A stretch of 32,749 nt of DNA from CAVHIG01 sp963636105 (GTDB taxonomy: Bacteria > Bacillota > Clostridia > Peptostreptococcales > Anaerovoracaceae). This document shows positions 6,128 to 14,299 of the stretch, piece by piece. The translations under genes were made by a program, and so were the position numbers. Location: the NCBI GenBank assembly GCA_963636105.1, contig CAVHIG010000018.1, forward strand, positions 1-32,749, read 5' to 3'. Each line of letters begins with the position of its first letter. Position 1 is the first letter of the stretch. The notes under the pieces are model-generated. The model ran no database searches and was not told the origin of the DNA. It worked only from the letters and a program-made list of their open reading frames with translations.

Positions 6128-8185
6128 CTATTCTTTGTAGTCGCACTCACTGTTTGAGCACGTGTATTTGCTGCCCTTCAGCTTTCTCTCCAAAAGAAGC
6201 GAGCCGCACTTCGGGCACGTTTTATTGCTCGGCTTATACCAAAATACCTGATTGCAGTCAGGATAACCGCTGCAGCCGTAGAAAAGCTTACCTTTCTTGC
6301 TCTTTCTGGCCACTATGTCCTTGCCGCAGACAGGGCACTTTACACCTGTGCTCTTTAGTATAGGCTTTGTATTTTTGCATTCAGGATATCCTGTGCACGC
6401 CAAAAATTCGCCGAAACGTCCCATTTTAAAGGCCATCGGCTTTCCGCAGAGCTCGCAGACCTCGTCCGAAAGCTTATCCTCAAGCTTCACCTTCTCAATC
6501 TTGCTGTCGGCATATTCGAGCTCAACCTTAAGCGTTGAGTAAAAATCACCCACAACACTCTTCCATGGAATCTTGTCAAGCTCTACATCGTCGAGCTTGT
6601 CCTCCATGCCGGCAGTAAAGCTCACATCCACAATTTCCTTGAAATATGTGCTCATTAGATCCGTCACCACAAAGCCCAAATCCGTTGGAAGCAGTGTCTT
6701 TTTCTCCCTCTCTATGTATTTTCTGTCAAGAAGCGTCCCCACAATAGGCGCATAGGTGGAAGGCCTGCCTATGTCCTTCTCCTCCAAATCCTTTATCAGC
6801 GAAGCCTCGGTATACCTTGATGGCGGCTGCGTAAAATTCTGCGTGCCTTGCAAATCCAAGAGCTTAAGCTCCTGTCCCTCAGAAAGCGGCGGAAGCTGCT
6901 TCTCCTTGTCGTCTATCGCCGTATCCTTATAGACCTTGAGATATCCGTCGAATCTCAGCTTTGAGCCGCTTGCTCTGAATCCGTAGTCTCCGTTTTTTAT
7001 CTCCGCGGAAACGGCGTCAAACACCGCGGCGCTCATGCGGCTTGCCATGAAGCGGTTCCAGATCAGCTTATACAGGCTGTATTGATCCTTTGTGAGCGAG
7101 TCCTTTATATCGTCCGGCGCAAGCTCCACATAGCTCGGCCTGATGGCCTCATGAGCATCCTGCACATCCTTCTTTTTATTTGAATAGAAATTATTTCCAA
7201 GATATTCCTTGCCAAATCTTTCTGTTATATATGCAGCCGCGGCTTTCTTTGCTTCCTCTGATATACGCACGGAGTCCGTCCTTATGTACGTCACAAGACC
7301 GACCGTGCCCTTTCCCTTGATGTCTACGCCCTCGTACAGCTGCTGTGCCACCTGCATGGTTCTCTTTGTGCGGAAATTCAGCTTTGTAGAGGCTTCCTGC
7401 TGCAGACTGCTTGTCGTAAACGGCGCATAAGGCTTCTTTACGCGCTCCTTTTCCTCAAGCTTTGCCACGACAAACGGATTCTTCTTTAAATCCGAAAGTA
7501 TGGAATCAGCCTGTTCCTTATTATCTATGCTTATTTTCTTTCCTTTGTATTCCGCAAGCTGAGCATTGAAGGCCTTCTTCGCCTCGAGAACTGCCGTAAT
7601 ATTCCAATATTCCTTCGGCACAAATGACTTTATGAGAGTTTCTCTGTCGCATATCATCTTGAGCGCGGCGGACTGCACGCGACCCGCTGAAAGTCCCGGT
7701 CTTATCTTTCTCCAAAGAAGCGGACTTATCTGATATCCCACGAGCCTGTCGAGCACTCTTCTGGCCTGCTGAGCATCTACAAGACTTGTATCTATCGCAC
7801 GCGGATTTTTTACGGCATTTTGAATGGCACCCTTCGTAATCTCATTGAATACTATTCTACAAGGAGTCTTTTCATCTATACCCAAAAGATATGCAAGATG
7901 CCAGGAAATGGCCTCACCCTCACGGTCAGGGTCAGTAGCCAGATATACCTTGCCGGCTTCCTTCGCGTCCTTCTTCAGCGATTTTATCAAATCGCCCTTT
8001 CCTCGAATCGAAATATATTTCGGTTCATAATTATTTTCTATATCTATGCCCAATTTGCTCTTCGGCAAATCTCTCACGTGACCCACAGAGGCCACAACCT
8101 TGTAACTTGAGCCCAAGAATTTTCCAATGGTCTTAGCCTTTGACGGCGACTCTACTATTACAAGTGTCTTTTTTGCATTAGCCAT
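6128..8185 (-). CDS. topA: DNA topoisomerase I
   Basis: TopA is a type IA topoisomerase that relaxes negative supercoils through a 5'-phosphotyrosine intermediate. The 685 residues begin with the TOPRIM domain (KKTLVIVESPSKAKTI, then DPDREGEAISWHL at 85-97). The catalytic Tyr is Y300 in GLVTYIRTDSVRIS. The C-terminus carries three CxxC zinc ribbons (starting CELCGKP, CPVCGKD and CPKCGSL). ATG is preceded by AGGAGA. It lies downstream of dprA, as in Bacillus smf-topA, but separated by 213 nt containing two hairpin repeats. Confidence 0.97.
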   Translation of the reverse strand: MANAKKTLVIVESPSKAKTIGKFLGSSYKVVASVGHVRDLPKSKLGIDIENNYEPKYISIRGKGDLIKSLKKDAKEAGKVYLATDPDREGEAISWHLAYLLGIDEKTPCRIVFNEITKGAIQNAVKNPRAIDTSLVDAQQARRVLDRLVGYQISPLLWRKIRPGLSAGRVQSAALKMICDRETLIKSFVPKEYWNITAVLEAKKAFNAQLAEYKGKKISIDNKEQADSILSDLKKNPFVVAKLEEKERVKKPYAPFTTSSLQQEASTKLNFRTKRTMQVAQQLYEGVDIKGKGTVGLVTYIRTDSVRISEEAKKAAAAYITERFGKEYLGNNFYSNKKKDVQDAHEAIRPSYVELAPDDIKDSLTKDQYSLYKLIWNRFMASRMSAAVFDAVSAEIKNGDYGFRASGSKLRFDGYLKVYKDTAIDDKEKQLPPLSEGQELKLLDLQGTQNFTQPPSRYTEASLIKDLEEKDIGRPSTYAPIVGTLLDRKYIEREKKTLLPTDLGFVVTDLMSTYFKEIVDVSFTAGMEDKLDDVELDKIPWKSVVGDFYSTLKVELEYADSKIEKVKLEDKLSDEVCELCGKPMAFKMGRFGEFLACTGYPECKNTKPILKSTGVKCPVCGKDIVARKSKKGKLFYGCSGYPDCNQVFWYKPSNKTCPKCGSLLLERKLKGSKYTCSNSECDYKE

Positions 8186-8267
8186 CTTTGTTCTCCTATA
8201 TGTTATTGGTGATATGCTCCATGCGAAACAATTTCAAAATTTTACATATACAGTGAGGCCTAAGCTG

Positions 8268-8367
8268 CCTGCGGAACCATGTGCAAGTCATTTGGTTCCG
8301 CAGGTAGGTGTAGGCCGAACATCCATGTGTAAGTCGATTCGGTCCCGAGGGTAGGTGTAGGCCGAAC
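8268..8367. repeat. Two-unit 46-bp hairpin repeat array (dprA-topA spacer)
   Basis: Two units repeat every 46 bases with a conserved ATGTG(C/T)AAGTC loop and a conserved TAGGTGTAGGCCGA linker. Unit A is a perfect 11-bp stem, CCTGCGGAACC (8268-8278) with GGTTCCGCAGG (8294-8304). Unit B pairs GGCCGAA (8313-8319) with TTCGGTC (8338-8344), including one G-T pair. The stem sequences differ but remain paired while loops stay fixed. The same element occurs at 17266-17355. The rest of the 8186-8398 spacer shows only weak promoter-like sequence for topA. Confidence 0.85.
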
Positions 8368-8398
8368 CTTCTAAGATGAAATTATATTAAGAATTCCC

Positions 8399-9379
8399 TT
8401 ATTTTGCAACAAAAATTTTTCCAAGTTCTGTATGAAGATAGCCTTTCATTTCCAAAACGGTTACAATTCCGGTGATTTTTCCAGGTGTCATCAGAGTTTT
8501 CTCACAAATACTATCTATCGTCGTCTCCCCTCCGCCGCCTACCGCCGCAAGCACCCGAAGTTCCTCCGCGCCGAGCTCCGCAGTCGCCGTTTGCGCCTCT
8601 CCCAAAAGCCCAAGATCCGCTATTATATCGTCAATTACGCAGATTCCGATTGCACCGTCTCTTATGAGCTTATTTGTACCGATGCTATAGAGATTATTGA
8701 TATTTCCGGGCACCGCGTATACGGCTCTGCCCTGATCCGCCGCTTTTTCTGCCGTAATGAGTGAGCCGCTTCCAAGTCCCGCCTCCACCACAACAGTCGC
8801 CGCGGACACTCCGCTTATTATACGATTTCTCCTAGGAAATGTAAAGCGCGCAGGTTCTGTGCCGAGCGGATATTCAGAGAGCAAGACGCCTTTATTTGCA
8901 ATTTCTTCCATAAGGAGCCTATTCATCTTCGGGAAGCAAATATCCAGTCCGCAGCCGAGCACCGCTGCTGTCATGCCGCCTGCCTCAAGCGCGCCCTTAT
9001 GCGCAAAGGAATCTATACCCGAGGCCATTCCACTCACCACAGTAACTCCGCATTGAGCAAGTCTCTTTCCTATTTCAAAGGCTGCCCATCTGCCATAATC
9101 GGTAGCATGGCGCGAGCCCACCACGGATACGCAAATTCCGGAGAGAGCTGAGATATCGCCGGTATAATAGAGCTTCTTTGGCTTGTCATTTATCATATGC
9201 AAAAGCTCCGGATAATTTGCGTCCTCCGGAGTGATTTCAAATATTTCCTGCCCAAATATTCGCTTTTTCGGCCATATATCTGTGCCCGGCCCGCTCTGCC
9301 GGTTTTGGCTTTCCTGTGGGCTTTCGGCCGGCCTGCTTTGCGGATTTCTATCTCTGTCTATGCTTTCCATTTCTCCCAT
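8399..9379 (-). CDS. dprA: DNA-processing protein DprA (Smf)
   Basis: DprA binds incoming single-stranded DNA and loads RecA during natural transformation. The 326 residues contain the extended Rossmann fold with VVGSRHATDYG, SGMASGIDSFAHKGAL, and later FPRRNRIISG and GSGSLITAE. A C-terminal winged-helix-like domain covers about the last 65 residues. The first 45 residues are polar, rich in Pro, Gln, Arg and Ser, and do not look like the SAM-like domain many DprA proteins carry. ATG at 9379 is preceded by AAGGGGA; an ATG three codons later has GGGAG and is a possible alternative. It is part of the yraN-comM-dprA run. Confidence 0.95.
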   Translation of the reverse strand: MGEMESIDRDRNPQSRPAESPQESQNRQSGPGTDIWPKKRIFGQEIFEITPEDANYPELLHMINDKPKKLYYTGDISALSGICVSVVGSRHATDYGRWAAFEIGKRLAQCGVTVVSGMASGIDSFAHKGALEAGGMTAAVLGCGLDICFPKMNRLLMEEIANKGVLLSEYPLGTEPARFTFPRRNRIISGVSAATVVVEAGLGSGSLITAEKAADQGRAVYAVPGNINNLYSIGTNKLIRDGAIGICVIDDIIADLGLLGEAQTATAELGAEELRVLAAVGGGGETTIDSICEKTLMTPGKITGIVTVLEMKGYLHTELGKIFVAK

Positions 9380-9418
9380 TCCCCTTTTCTATGGCTTATC
9401 TGCTTGCTTCTCCTTCGC

Positions 9419-9463
9419 CTCTTTTTATCTGCTGCCTACATTCTCTTATTATCTGCCGCCTAC
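9419..9463. repeat. Two 21-bp direct repeats between comM and dprA
   Basis: 9419-9439 and 9443-9463 match at 19 of 21 bases, with a 24-base period. The second copy overlaps the comM stop, and a shorter related piece lies nearer dprA. Probably a small slippage duplication in the 80-nt spacer. Confidence 0.6.
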
Positions 9464-11052
9464 CTTCTCCTTCTGTCGAGCTGCCTGTAATTTACTGCCT
9501 CCGCAAGGTGCGCCACCCCGATGTTCTCCGCGCCCTCAAGATCCGCAATCGTCCGCGCCACCTTCAAAACCTTATTGTATGTACGCGCACTCAGCGCAAA
9601 CTTATCAAAGACCGATTTTATGAAAGCTTCCCCTTCATTGTCTATATCGCAATATTTGTCGATGAGATGATTCGTAAGCTGCGAATTATATAAAATCCCC
9701 TCATCTTTATAACGCTGTCTTTGAATCTCAATCGCCCTCATGACCATCTCGCGCATCTGTGCCGAAGTCAGATTTTGCGGCTTCCTGCACTCCATAGCCT
9801 CCAGCTTAAATTTCAATATTTCGGCATATTCCACAGCCCGCACCTCTGCCTGCAAATCCATCCTCTCAAGCAGCGGCCCGGACAGCTTATTCATATAGCT
9901 CTCAGCCGAAGACGCCGAGCAAGTGCAGCGATGTCTGCTGTCACCGTAATACCCGCAGCGACAAGGATTGCTCGCCGCTATGAGTATGCATCTGCAAGGA
10001 AAGGTCAGATTTCCGCCCTGCCTTGTGATTACAACCTGCCCGTCCTCAATCGGCTGCCTCAGCGTTTCTATTACTTTTGTAGAAAATTCAGGAAGCTCAT
10101 CCAAAAATAGTACACCGTTGTGCGCCAGCGAAATCTCTCCCGGCCTCGGCTTATAACCTCCGCCCATAAGCGCGGATTGCGTGATGGAATGATGCGGCGC
10201 CCGAAACGGCCTTTCACTTATCATAGGCAAGGTCTCCGACAGCTTCCCGGCCACACTGTAGATTTGCGTGCATTCGAGCATCTCCTCGTATGTGAGCGGC
10301 GGCAATATCGTCGGCAATCGCTTGGCAAGCATGCTCTTTCCCGAGCCGGGAGGTCCCACCATCACAAGGCCGTGAGCTCCCGCGGCGCATATCGTCATTA
10401 CGCGTTTCATGGCCTCCTGCCCAAAGATTTCACCGTAATCCATTGCGGAAACGGCGCCGTTTCCGCAAGAAGTACTCCTGTCCTCATACGCGAGGGAGTT
10501 TTCATTTTGAGGGAAATATGTCATTCTTTCGGCATCCGAATCTTCCGCCGTCATATAGCTGACCACCTCCGCAAGGCTTGAGACAGGTACAAATTCCATA
10601 TCGCGAATCACCGATGCTTCGAAGATATTTGCCTTTGGCAGCACTACTGTCCTTATCCCGCTACGTCTGAGCCCTATGACAAGGGGAAGCGCGCCATCGA
10701 TTCGATTTACCGTGCCATCCAAAGAAAGCTCTCCTATGAAAGCTGTTTTTTCAAGCCGCACGCGTCGCATATCTCCCACATAATCAAGGATACCAAGCGC
10801 TATAGGCAGATCGAAGTGACTTCCTTCTTTTTTTGAAGAGGCAGGCGCGAGATTTATTGTGATTCTGCGATGTGGAAAGTCAAATCCGGAATTTTCAATG
10901 GCAGAGCGTATGCGCTCCTTTGACTCTCTTACCGTAGCGTCAGGAAGGCCTACAATTGTAAGCGCTGGAAGGCCCGCCGACATATCGGTCTCCACAGTCA
11001 CAAGTCCGGCCTCAAGTCCTGCAAGAGCACCGGTCAAAATTTTTGAAAGCAT
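9460..11052 (-). CDS. comM: YifB/ComM family Mg chelatase-like AAA+ ATPase
   Basis: ComM in gamma-proteobacteria is a hexameric branch-migration helicase promoting integration of transforming DNA; the role in Firmicutes is less certain. The protein is 530 residues from the chosen ATG, which has AAGGAG 7 nt upstream; an ATG nine codons earlier directly follows the yraN stop but lacks a ribosome site. Order: N-terminal Lon-protease-like (ChlI) domain 1-170, Walker A GPPGSGKS 233-240, FRAPHHSIT, GVLFLDELPEF, then a cysteine cluster PCRCGYYGDSRHRCTC. The linker at 196-203 is encoded by a 26-bp perfect DNA palindrome made of two GTTTCCGC motifs. Confidence 0.93.
   Translation of the reverse strand: MLSKILTGALAGLEAGLVTVETDMSAGLPALTIVGLPDATVRESKERIRSAIENSGFDFPHRRITINLAPASSKKEGSHFDLPIALGILDYVGDMRRVRLEKTAFIGELSLDGTVNRIDGALPLVIGLRRSGIRTVVLPKANIFEASVIRDMEFVPVSSLAEVVSYMTAEDSDAERMTYFPQNENSLAYEDRSTSCGNGAVSAMDYGEIFGQEAMKRVMTICAAGAHGLVMVGPPGSGKSMLAKRLPTILPPLTYEEMLECTQIYSVAGKLSETLPMISERPFRAPHHSITQSALMGGGYKPRPGEISLAHNGVLFLDELPEFSTKVIETLRQPIEDGQVVITRQGGNLTFPCRCILIAASNPCRCGYYGDSRHRCTCSASSAESYMNKLSGPLLERMDLQAEVRAVEYAEILKFKLEAMECRKPQNLTSAQMREMVMRAIEIQRQRYKDEGILYNSQLTNHLIDKYCDIDNEGEAFIKSVFDKFALSARTYNKVLKVARTIADLEGAENIGVAHLAEAVNYRQLDRRRR
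10443..10468. repeat. 26-bp perfect palindrome inside comM
   Basis: The left half TTGCGGAAACGGC is followed directly by its exact reverse complement, with no spacer. It contains one GCGGAAAC (10445-10452) and one GTTTCCGC (10459-10466). It encodes residues 196-203 (CGNGAVSA) in the linker before the AAA+ core. Confidence 0.9.
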
Positions 11053-11079
11053 AGGAATTCTCCTTTCACACGTTTTCAT

Positions 11080-11556
11080 TTAGAAGCAGTTTTTTAGATG
11101 TCGCAGGTAAAATTTATCCTTTTTTACAATAAGTTCAATCACATCCATGCGGCACAATTCATCAATGCAACCCGTATATGCCATATACGTCTCCGCGGCG
11201 CGCCTGAGATGCGCGCGTTTCTCCGGCGTTACCGCTTCACAGGGCAGGCCGAAGCTAATACTTCTTCTGGTCTTTACTTCTATGAATACAAGGCTGCCAT
11301 CGCTAAAATCCCTTGCGACTATATCAAGCTCCCCGCTTCGACAGCGAAAATTTCTGGCAATTATAACATGACCGCAAGCCTCCAGATATCGCGCCGCGGC
11401 GTCCTCGCCGCGCTTTCCGAGACTTTTCTTGCGTCTGTCCGCCTCCTGATTTTCAGGATTTTTCCTTTTCGGATTCCGCTTTGCCCTGCCTGTATCATTA
11501 CTTTTTGGATTTATTTCCGGCTTACATGACTCTTGCGAGCCCGCGCTTTTTTCCAT
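11080..11556 (-). CDS. yraN: YraN family (UPF0102) endonuclease-like protein
   Basis: YraN proteins have a Holliday-junction-resolvase or restriction-endonuclease-like fold with no firmly assigned role. In the 158 residues the core runs from GKRGEDAAARYL to GELDIVARDF and VFIEVKTRRS, giving the conserved E, D and E-x-K residues of the nuclease fold. The first 43 residues are an unusually long, basic, low-complexity tail absent from typical 115-125 residue homologues. GGGAG precedes the ATG by 6 nt. Its stop abuts an ATG upstream of comM. It opens the yraN-comM-dprA unit. Confidence 0.92.
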   Translation of the reverse strand: MEKSAGSQESCKPEINPKSNDTGRAKRNPKRKNPENQEADRRKKSLGKRGEDAAARYLEACGHVIIARNFRCRSGELDIVARDFSDGSLVFIEVKTRRSISFGLPCEAVTPEKRAHLRRAAETYMAYTGCIDELCRMDVIELIVKKDKFYLRHLKNCF

Positions 11557-11676
11557 ATTTTTCTCCCATCTGCAATATCTGCAACATAAGCGTAAGCTGA
11601 GATTTTAAGGACGAAGCTTTTCACTTCCATTTTTTAGATATATTTGGTAATTGTCTTTTTGAATTCCATTTACTGT

Positions 11677-11705
11677 ATTTTAGCACATTGTTTTCCTGCT
11701 GTCAA
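11677..11705 (-). promoter_or_regulatory. Sigma-A promoter of yraN-comM-dprA
   Basis: Consensus -35 TTGACA (11700-11705), 17-bp spacer and -10 TAAAAT (11677-11682) on the minus strand. The -35 lies about 12 bp after the terminator of the upstream HAD gene. The leader before yraN is about 115 nt, with no riboswitch I recognise. Confidence 0.85.
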
Positions 11706-11716
11706 GTTTGTATAAA

Positions 11717-11772
11717 AAAAACTCCTCTTTGCAACAGCTTTTTGTGTTTTGCTGCTACTGAAAGGAGTTTTT
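11717..11772 (-). terminator. Intrinsic terminator of the HAD hydrolase gene
   Basis: AAAAACTCCT (11763-11772 on minus) pairs with AGGAGTTTTT (11717-11726), with an inner GCAGC/GCTGT stem, and the transcript ends in a run of eight Ts. It separates the HAD gene from the yraN promoter. Confidence 0.9.
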
Positions 11773-11801
11773 GTCATATATTTTGTCATGTATAGAGAAG
11801 C

Positions 11802-12638
11802 TTACAAGTTCAATACAAAGCGCTCCACAGCCTCTGCTACGCCATCCTCGTCATTTGTAGGCGCGATATAGGAAGCTACTCTCTTGAGCTCGTCCTTGGC
11901 ATTGCCCATGGCTACCGCCGTTCCCGCAGCCTCAAGCATAGGCATATCATTTGGACTATCTCCGCAGGCCATCACCTCGCTCATCTCAAATCCTAAAATT
12001 TTGCAAAGCTGGGAAATCGCCTCTGCCTTGCTTGTGGTAGCGCCGCCAATCTCGATATTATGCTCAAAGGAGCTTGTAAGACTCACATCCTCAAGCTGCC
12101 CAAGCACCGGAAGCATCGCCGCCTTTTCGGCTTGAGAATTGAAATTTATATTTATATTTTCAATTGTATTCTTATGCGCAAGCATAAAGGAGAAGAGATC
12201 CTTGACAGGTTTTCGAGTCTCGAGGATGTAATCCACATGAGTCTTTCCAAGCCCGTAAGAATTTACATTATGATAGTGGCGCTGTTCCATATAGGCATTG
12301 CCCTCGCTGAAGGCCTCCACCATATAGTCGTATATGTACGCATAGCGCAAAATGAGATCCGAAGCCTTGATAAGCGCGGCAGGCGATATGCAATTTGCGT
12401 ATATGAGCTTTCCTTCATTGAGGTCATTTATGCAGGCTCCATTTGAGGTGAGCGCGTAATTCAGTCCTTTTATTTTCAAAATTTCCTTCGGGAGCGCGCC
12501 GAGCGTCCTGCCTGTCGCGGCCACAACATGCACGCCGCGCTCTATAGCCGTCTCGAGTGCCCTTTGCGTGCGCTCGGTCAGCCTTTTATCGCTTGTAAGC
12601 GTGGTTCCGTCCAAATCAAGTGCAATCAGTTTTATCAT
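11802..12638 (-). CDS. Cof-type HAD-superfamily phosphatase
   Basis: This 278-residue cytoplasmic haloacid dehalogenase of the Cof/IIB type resembles sugar-phosphate and cofactor phosphatases; the substrate cannot be told from sequence. Motif I is LDLDGTTL with the nucleophile and acid Asp at 8 and 10. Motif II is AATGRT, motif III Lys falls in TSKAEA, and motif IV is ACGDSPNDMPML. The C2-type cap lies between about 85 and 190. ATG has an AAGGAAA about 13 nt upstream, a poor ribosome site. It is a single-gene unit between its own promoter and a strong terminator, divergent from trkA. Confidence 0.9.
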   Translation of the reverse strand: MIKLIALDLDGTTLTSDKRLTERTQRALETAIERGVHVVAATGRTLGALPKEILKIKGLNYALTSNGACINDLNEGKLIYANCISPAALIKASDLILRYAYIYDYMVEAFSEGNAYMEQRHYHNVNSYGLGKTHVDYILETRKPVKDLFSFMLAHKNTIENININFNSQAEKAAMLPVLGQLEDVSLTSSFEHNIEIGGATTSKAEAISQLCKILGFEMSEVMACGDSPNDMPMLEAAGTAVAMGNAKDELKRVASYIAPTNDEDGVAEAVERFVLNL

Positions 12639-12692
12639 TTTGAATGTATATTTCCTTTCCTTTTATAGTCCCTTCAATTTCTAATCTGTTAA

Positions 12693-12721
12693 ATTATAGC
12701 ACTTTTTGTCCCCGAGGTAAA
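12693..12721 (-). promoter_or_regulatory. Probable promoter of the HAD hydrolase gene
   Basis: A perfect -10 TATAAT (12693-12698) on minus with a weak -35 TTTACC (12716-12721) and 17-bp spacing. TTTAC recurs three times at 8-9 bp steps just upstream, which could be an activator site. Confidence 0.55.
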
Positions 12722-12814
12722 TGCGTAAATCCCGTAAACGCGACGTCTTTCCTTTATGTCCCTCCCCGCCCAATGTTTGAAAGATTCGGAAATATAAAAC
12801 ATTAAAAATAGGTG

Positions 12815-12843
12815 TTGATATATTCTGTACATGAGTATACAAT
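12815..12843 (+). promoter_or_regulatory. Sigma-A promoter of the trk operon
   Basis: -35 TTGATA (12815-12820), 17-bp spacer, -10 TACAAT (12838-12843). The start point would be about 65 nt before trkA. Confidence 0.75.
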
Positions 12844-12849
12844 ATACTC
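12833..12849. promoter_or_regulatory. Palindrome over the trk -10, candidate operator
   Basis: GAGTATA, CAA, TATACTC form perfect 7-bp arms covering the -10 and the bases after it. A protein bound here would block RNA polymerase. No regulator gene is next to it. Confidence 0.45.
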
Positions 12850-12913
12850 TATATTTGAGGCTTTGTGGCCAAGGCTTCGATATTGTATTAGTCTTAAAAA
12901 GAAGGAAAAAGAA

Positions 12914-14284
12914 ATGCGTATCGCAATAATAGGTGCGGGGAAGCTCGGCGGAAACGTCGTAGAAGCCCTCGAGGGCGGAAATTACTCCGTCACGGTTATG
13001 GACAAGGATAGCGAGGCTTTGCAGCGCCTGTCCTCACAAACAGATATCATGACAGTCACCGCAAACGGCAAGCAGATAAGCAGCCTCGAGGAGATGGGTA
13101 TAAAAAACTACGACTACCTCCTGGCGGCCACCGCGGATGACGAGAAAAATATATTTATAGCCTCGGCCGCGAAAAGCCTCGGCTGCTCAAAGGTAATCGC
13201 AAGAGTCAGAGACCCTGAGCATGTAAATCAATTTGACTTTATCAAAGAGACCATGCACATAGACAGCATAGTCAATCCCGATCTGCTCATAAGCACAGAA
13301 ATCTACAAGTATCTGGCAGAAAAGTATACGCTTGGAAATGGAATCTTTTCCAGCGGCAAGGTTTCTCTGCTGGAATTTCACGCATACAGGATGAGAAAGC
13401 TCATAGGTCTATCCATGGCAGAGATAGGCGAGGCTCTCCCAAATATGCTGGTCGTAGGCATATCCAGAAACGGCAAGGTCATCATACCTCACGGCAATAC
13501 CATAGTCGAGGAAGCGGACGGCCTTTATGTAATCGGAGAGAGGGCTCCTATCATGGCTCTCAATTCCAAGGTACACGAGCACGGAAAGTATACAAATATC
13601 AAAAAAGTCATGATAATAGGCGGTGGCAAGACCGGACTATTCCTTGCGCGTAAGCTTTCTGAATTTGGCGCTTCCGTAAAGATCATAGAATCGGACAAGG
13701 CCAGATGCCAATACCTGTCCACCAGACTCAACAGCAATGTCATGGTGCTCCATGGCAATGCCACCGACATAGAGCTTCTTGTGGAGGAAAATATCGATGA
13801 CATGGACGCCGTAGTGACCGCCACAGGCTACGATGAAAACAACCTTATGCTCGCGCTCATCGCAAAGCAGCGCGGCATAGACGAAGTTATCGCAAAGATA
13901 AGCCGTGAAAGCTACGTGCCGCTCATCGAGCATATGGGCATAGACATGGCGCTGAATCCGCTCGATATCACGACAAGCACCATACTGCGCTTCATACAGG
14001 GCGGCAAGACAGTGCTCTCCTCGCAGCTCATACAGGGTCAGGCCGAAATCACTGAAATCATCGCCTCTCCGCAAATGAAATTTGTGGGCGAACCGCTGCG
14101 CAATCTGAAGCTTCCGCAGGGAATGCTCATAGCCGCGGTGCACAGGGGCAAAAACGTCATCATACCAAACGGAAATACCGTCATAAAGGAAGGCGACAAG
14201 GTCATTATAATATGCCTTCTTACTGAGCTTCCTGAGCTCGAAAAACTACTGCGCACCGGTGGCAGCACCGGCCTGTTCAAATAG
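12914..14284 (+). CDS. trkA: Trk potassium uptake protein TrkA
   Basis: TrkA is the cytoplasmic ring-forming subunit that gates TrkH potassium channels in response to nucleotides. The 456 residues form two RCK repeats: the first begins MRIAIIGAGKLGGNV, the second near residue 236 with MIIGGGKTGLF, and each is followed by an RCK_C domain ending in a GDK/ADG-type motif. I chose the ATG at 12914, which has GAAGGA 7 nt upstream and starts at the Rossmann strand; an in-frame start 34 codons earlier lies in the promoter. It is the first gene of trkA-trkH-trkH, 15 nt before the first trkH. Confidence 0.95.
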   Translation: MRIAIIGAGKLGGNVVEALEGGNYSVTVMDKDSEALQRLSSQTDIMTVTANGKQISSLEEMGIKNYDYLLAATADDEKNIFIASAAKSLGCSKVIARVRDPEHVNQFDFIKETMHIDSIVNPDLLISTEIYKYLAEKYTLGNGIFSSGKVSLLEFHAYRMRKLIGLSMAEIGEALPNMLVVGISRNGKVIIPHGNTIVEEADGLYVIGERAPIMALNSKVHEHGKYTNIKKVMIIGGGKTGLFLARKLSEFGASVKIIESDKARCQYLSTRLNSNVMVLHGNATDIELLVEENIDDMDAVVTATGYDENNLMLALIAKQRGIDEVIAKISRESYVPLIEHMGIDMALNPLDITTSTILRFIQGGKTVLSSQLIQGQAEITEIIASPQMKFVGEPLRNLKLPQGMLIAAVHRGKNVIIPNGNTVIKEGDKVIIICLLTELPELEKLLRTGGSTGLFK

Positions 14285-14299
14285 GCGGAGAGATTTTTA

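Noticed and set aside
8268..8367. CRISPR-like direct repeats
   Set aside because: There are only two units with no unique spacers between them and no cas genes; the unit is a hairpin with an adjoining linker.
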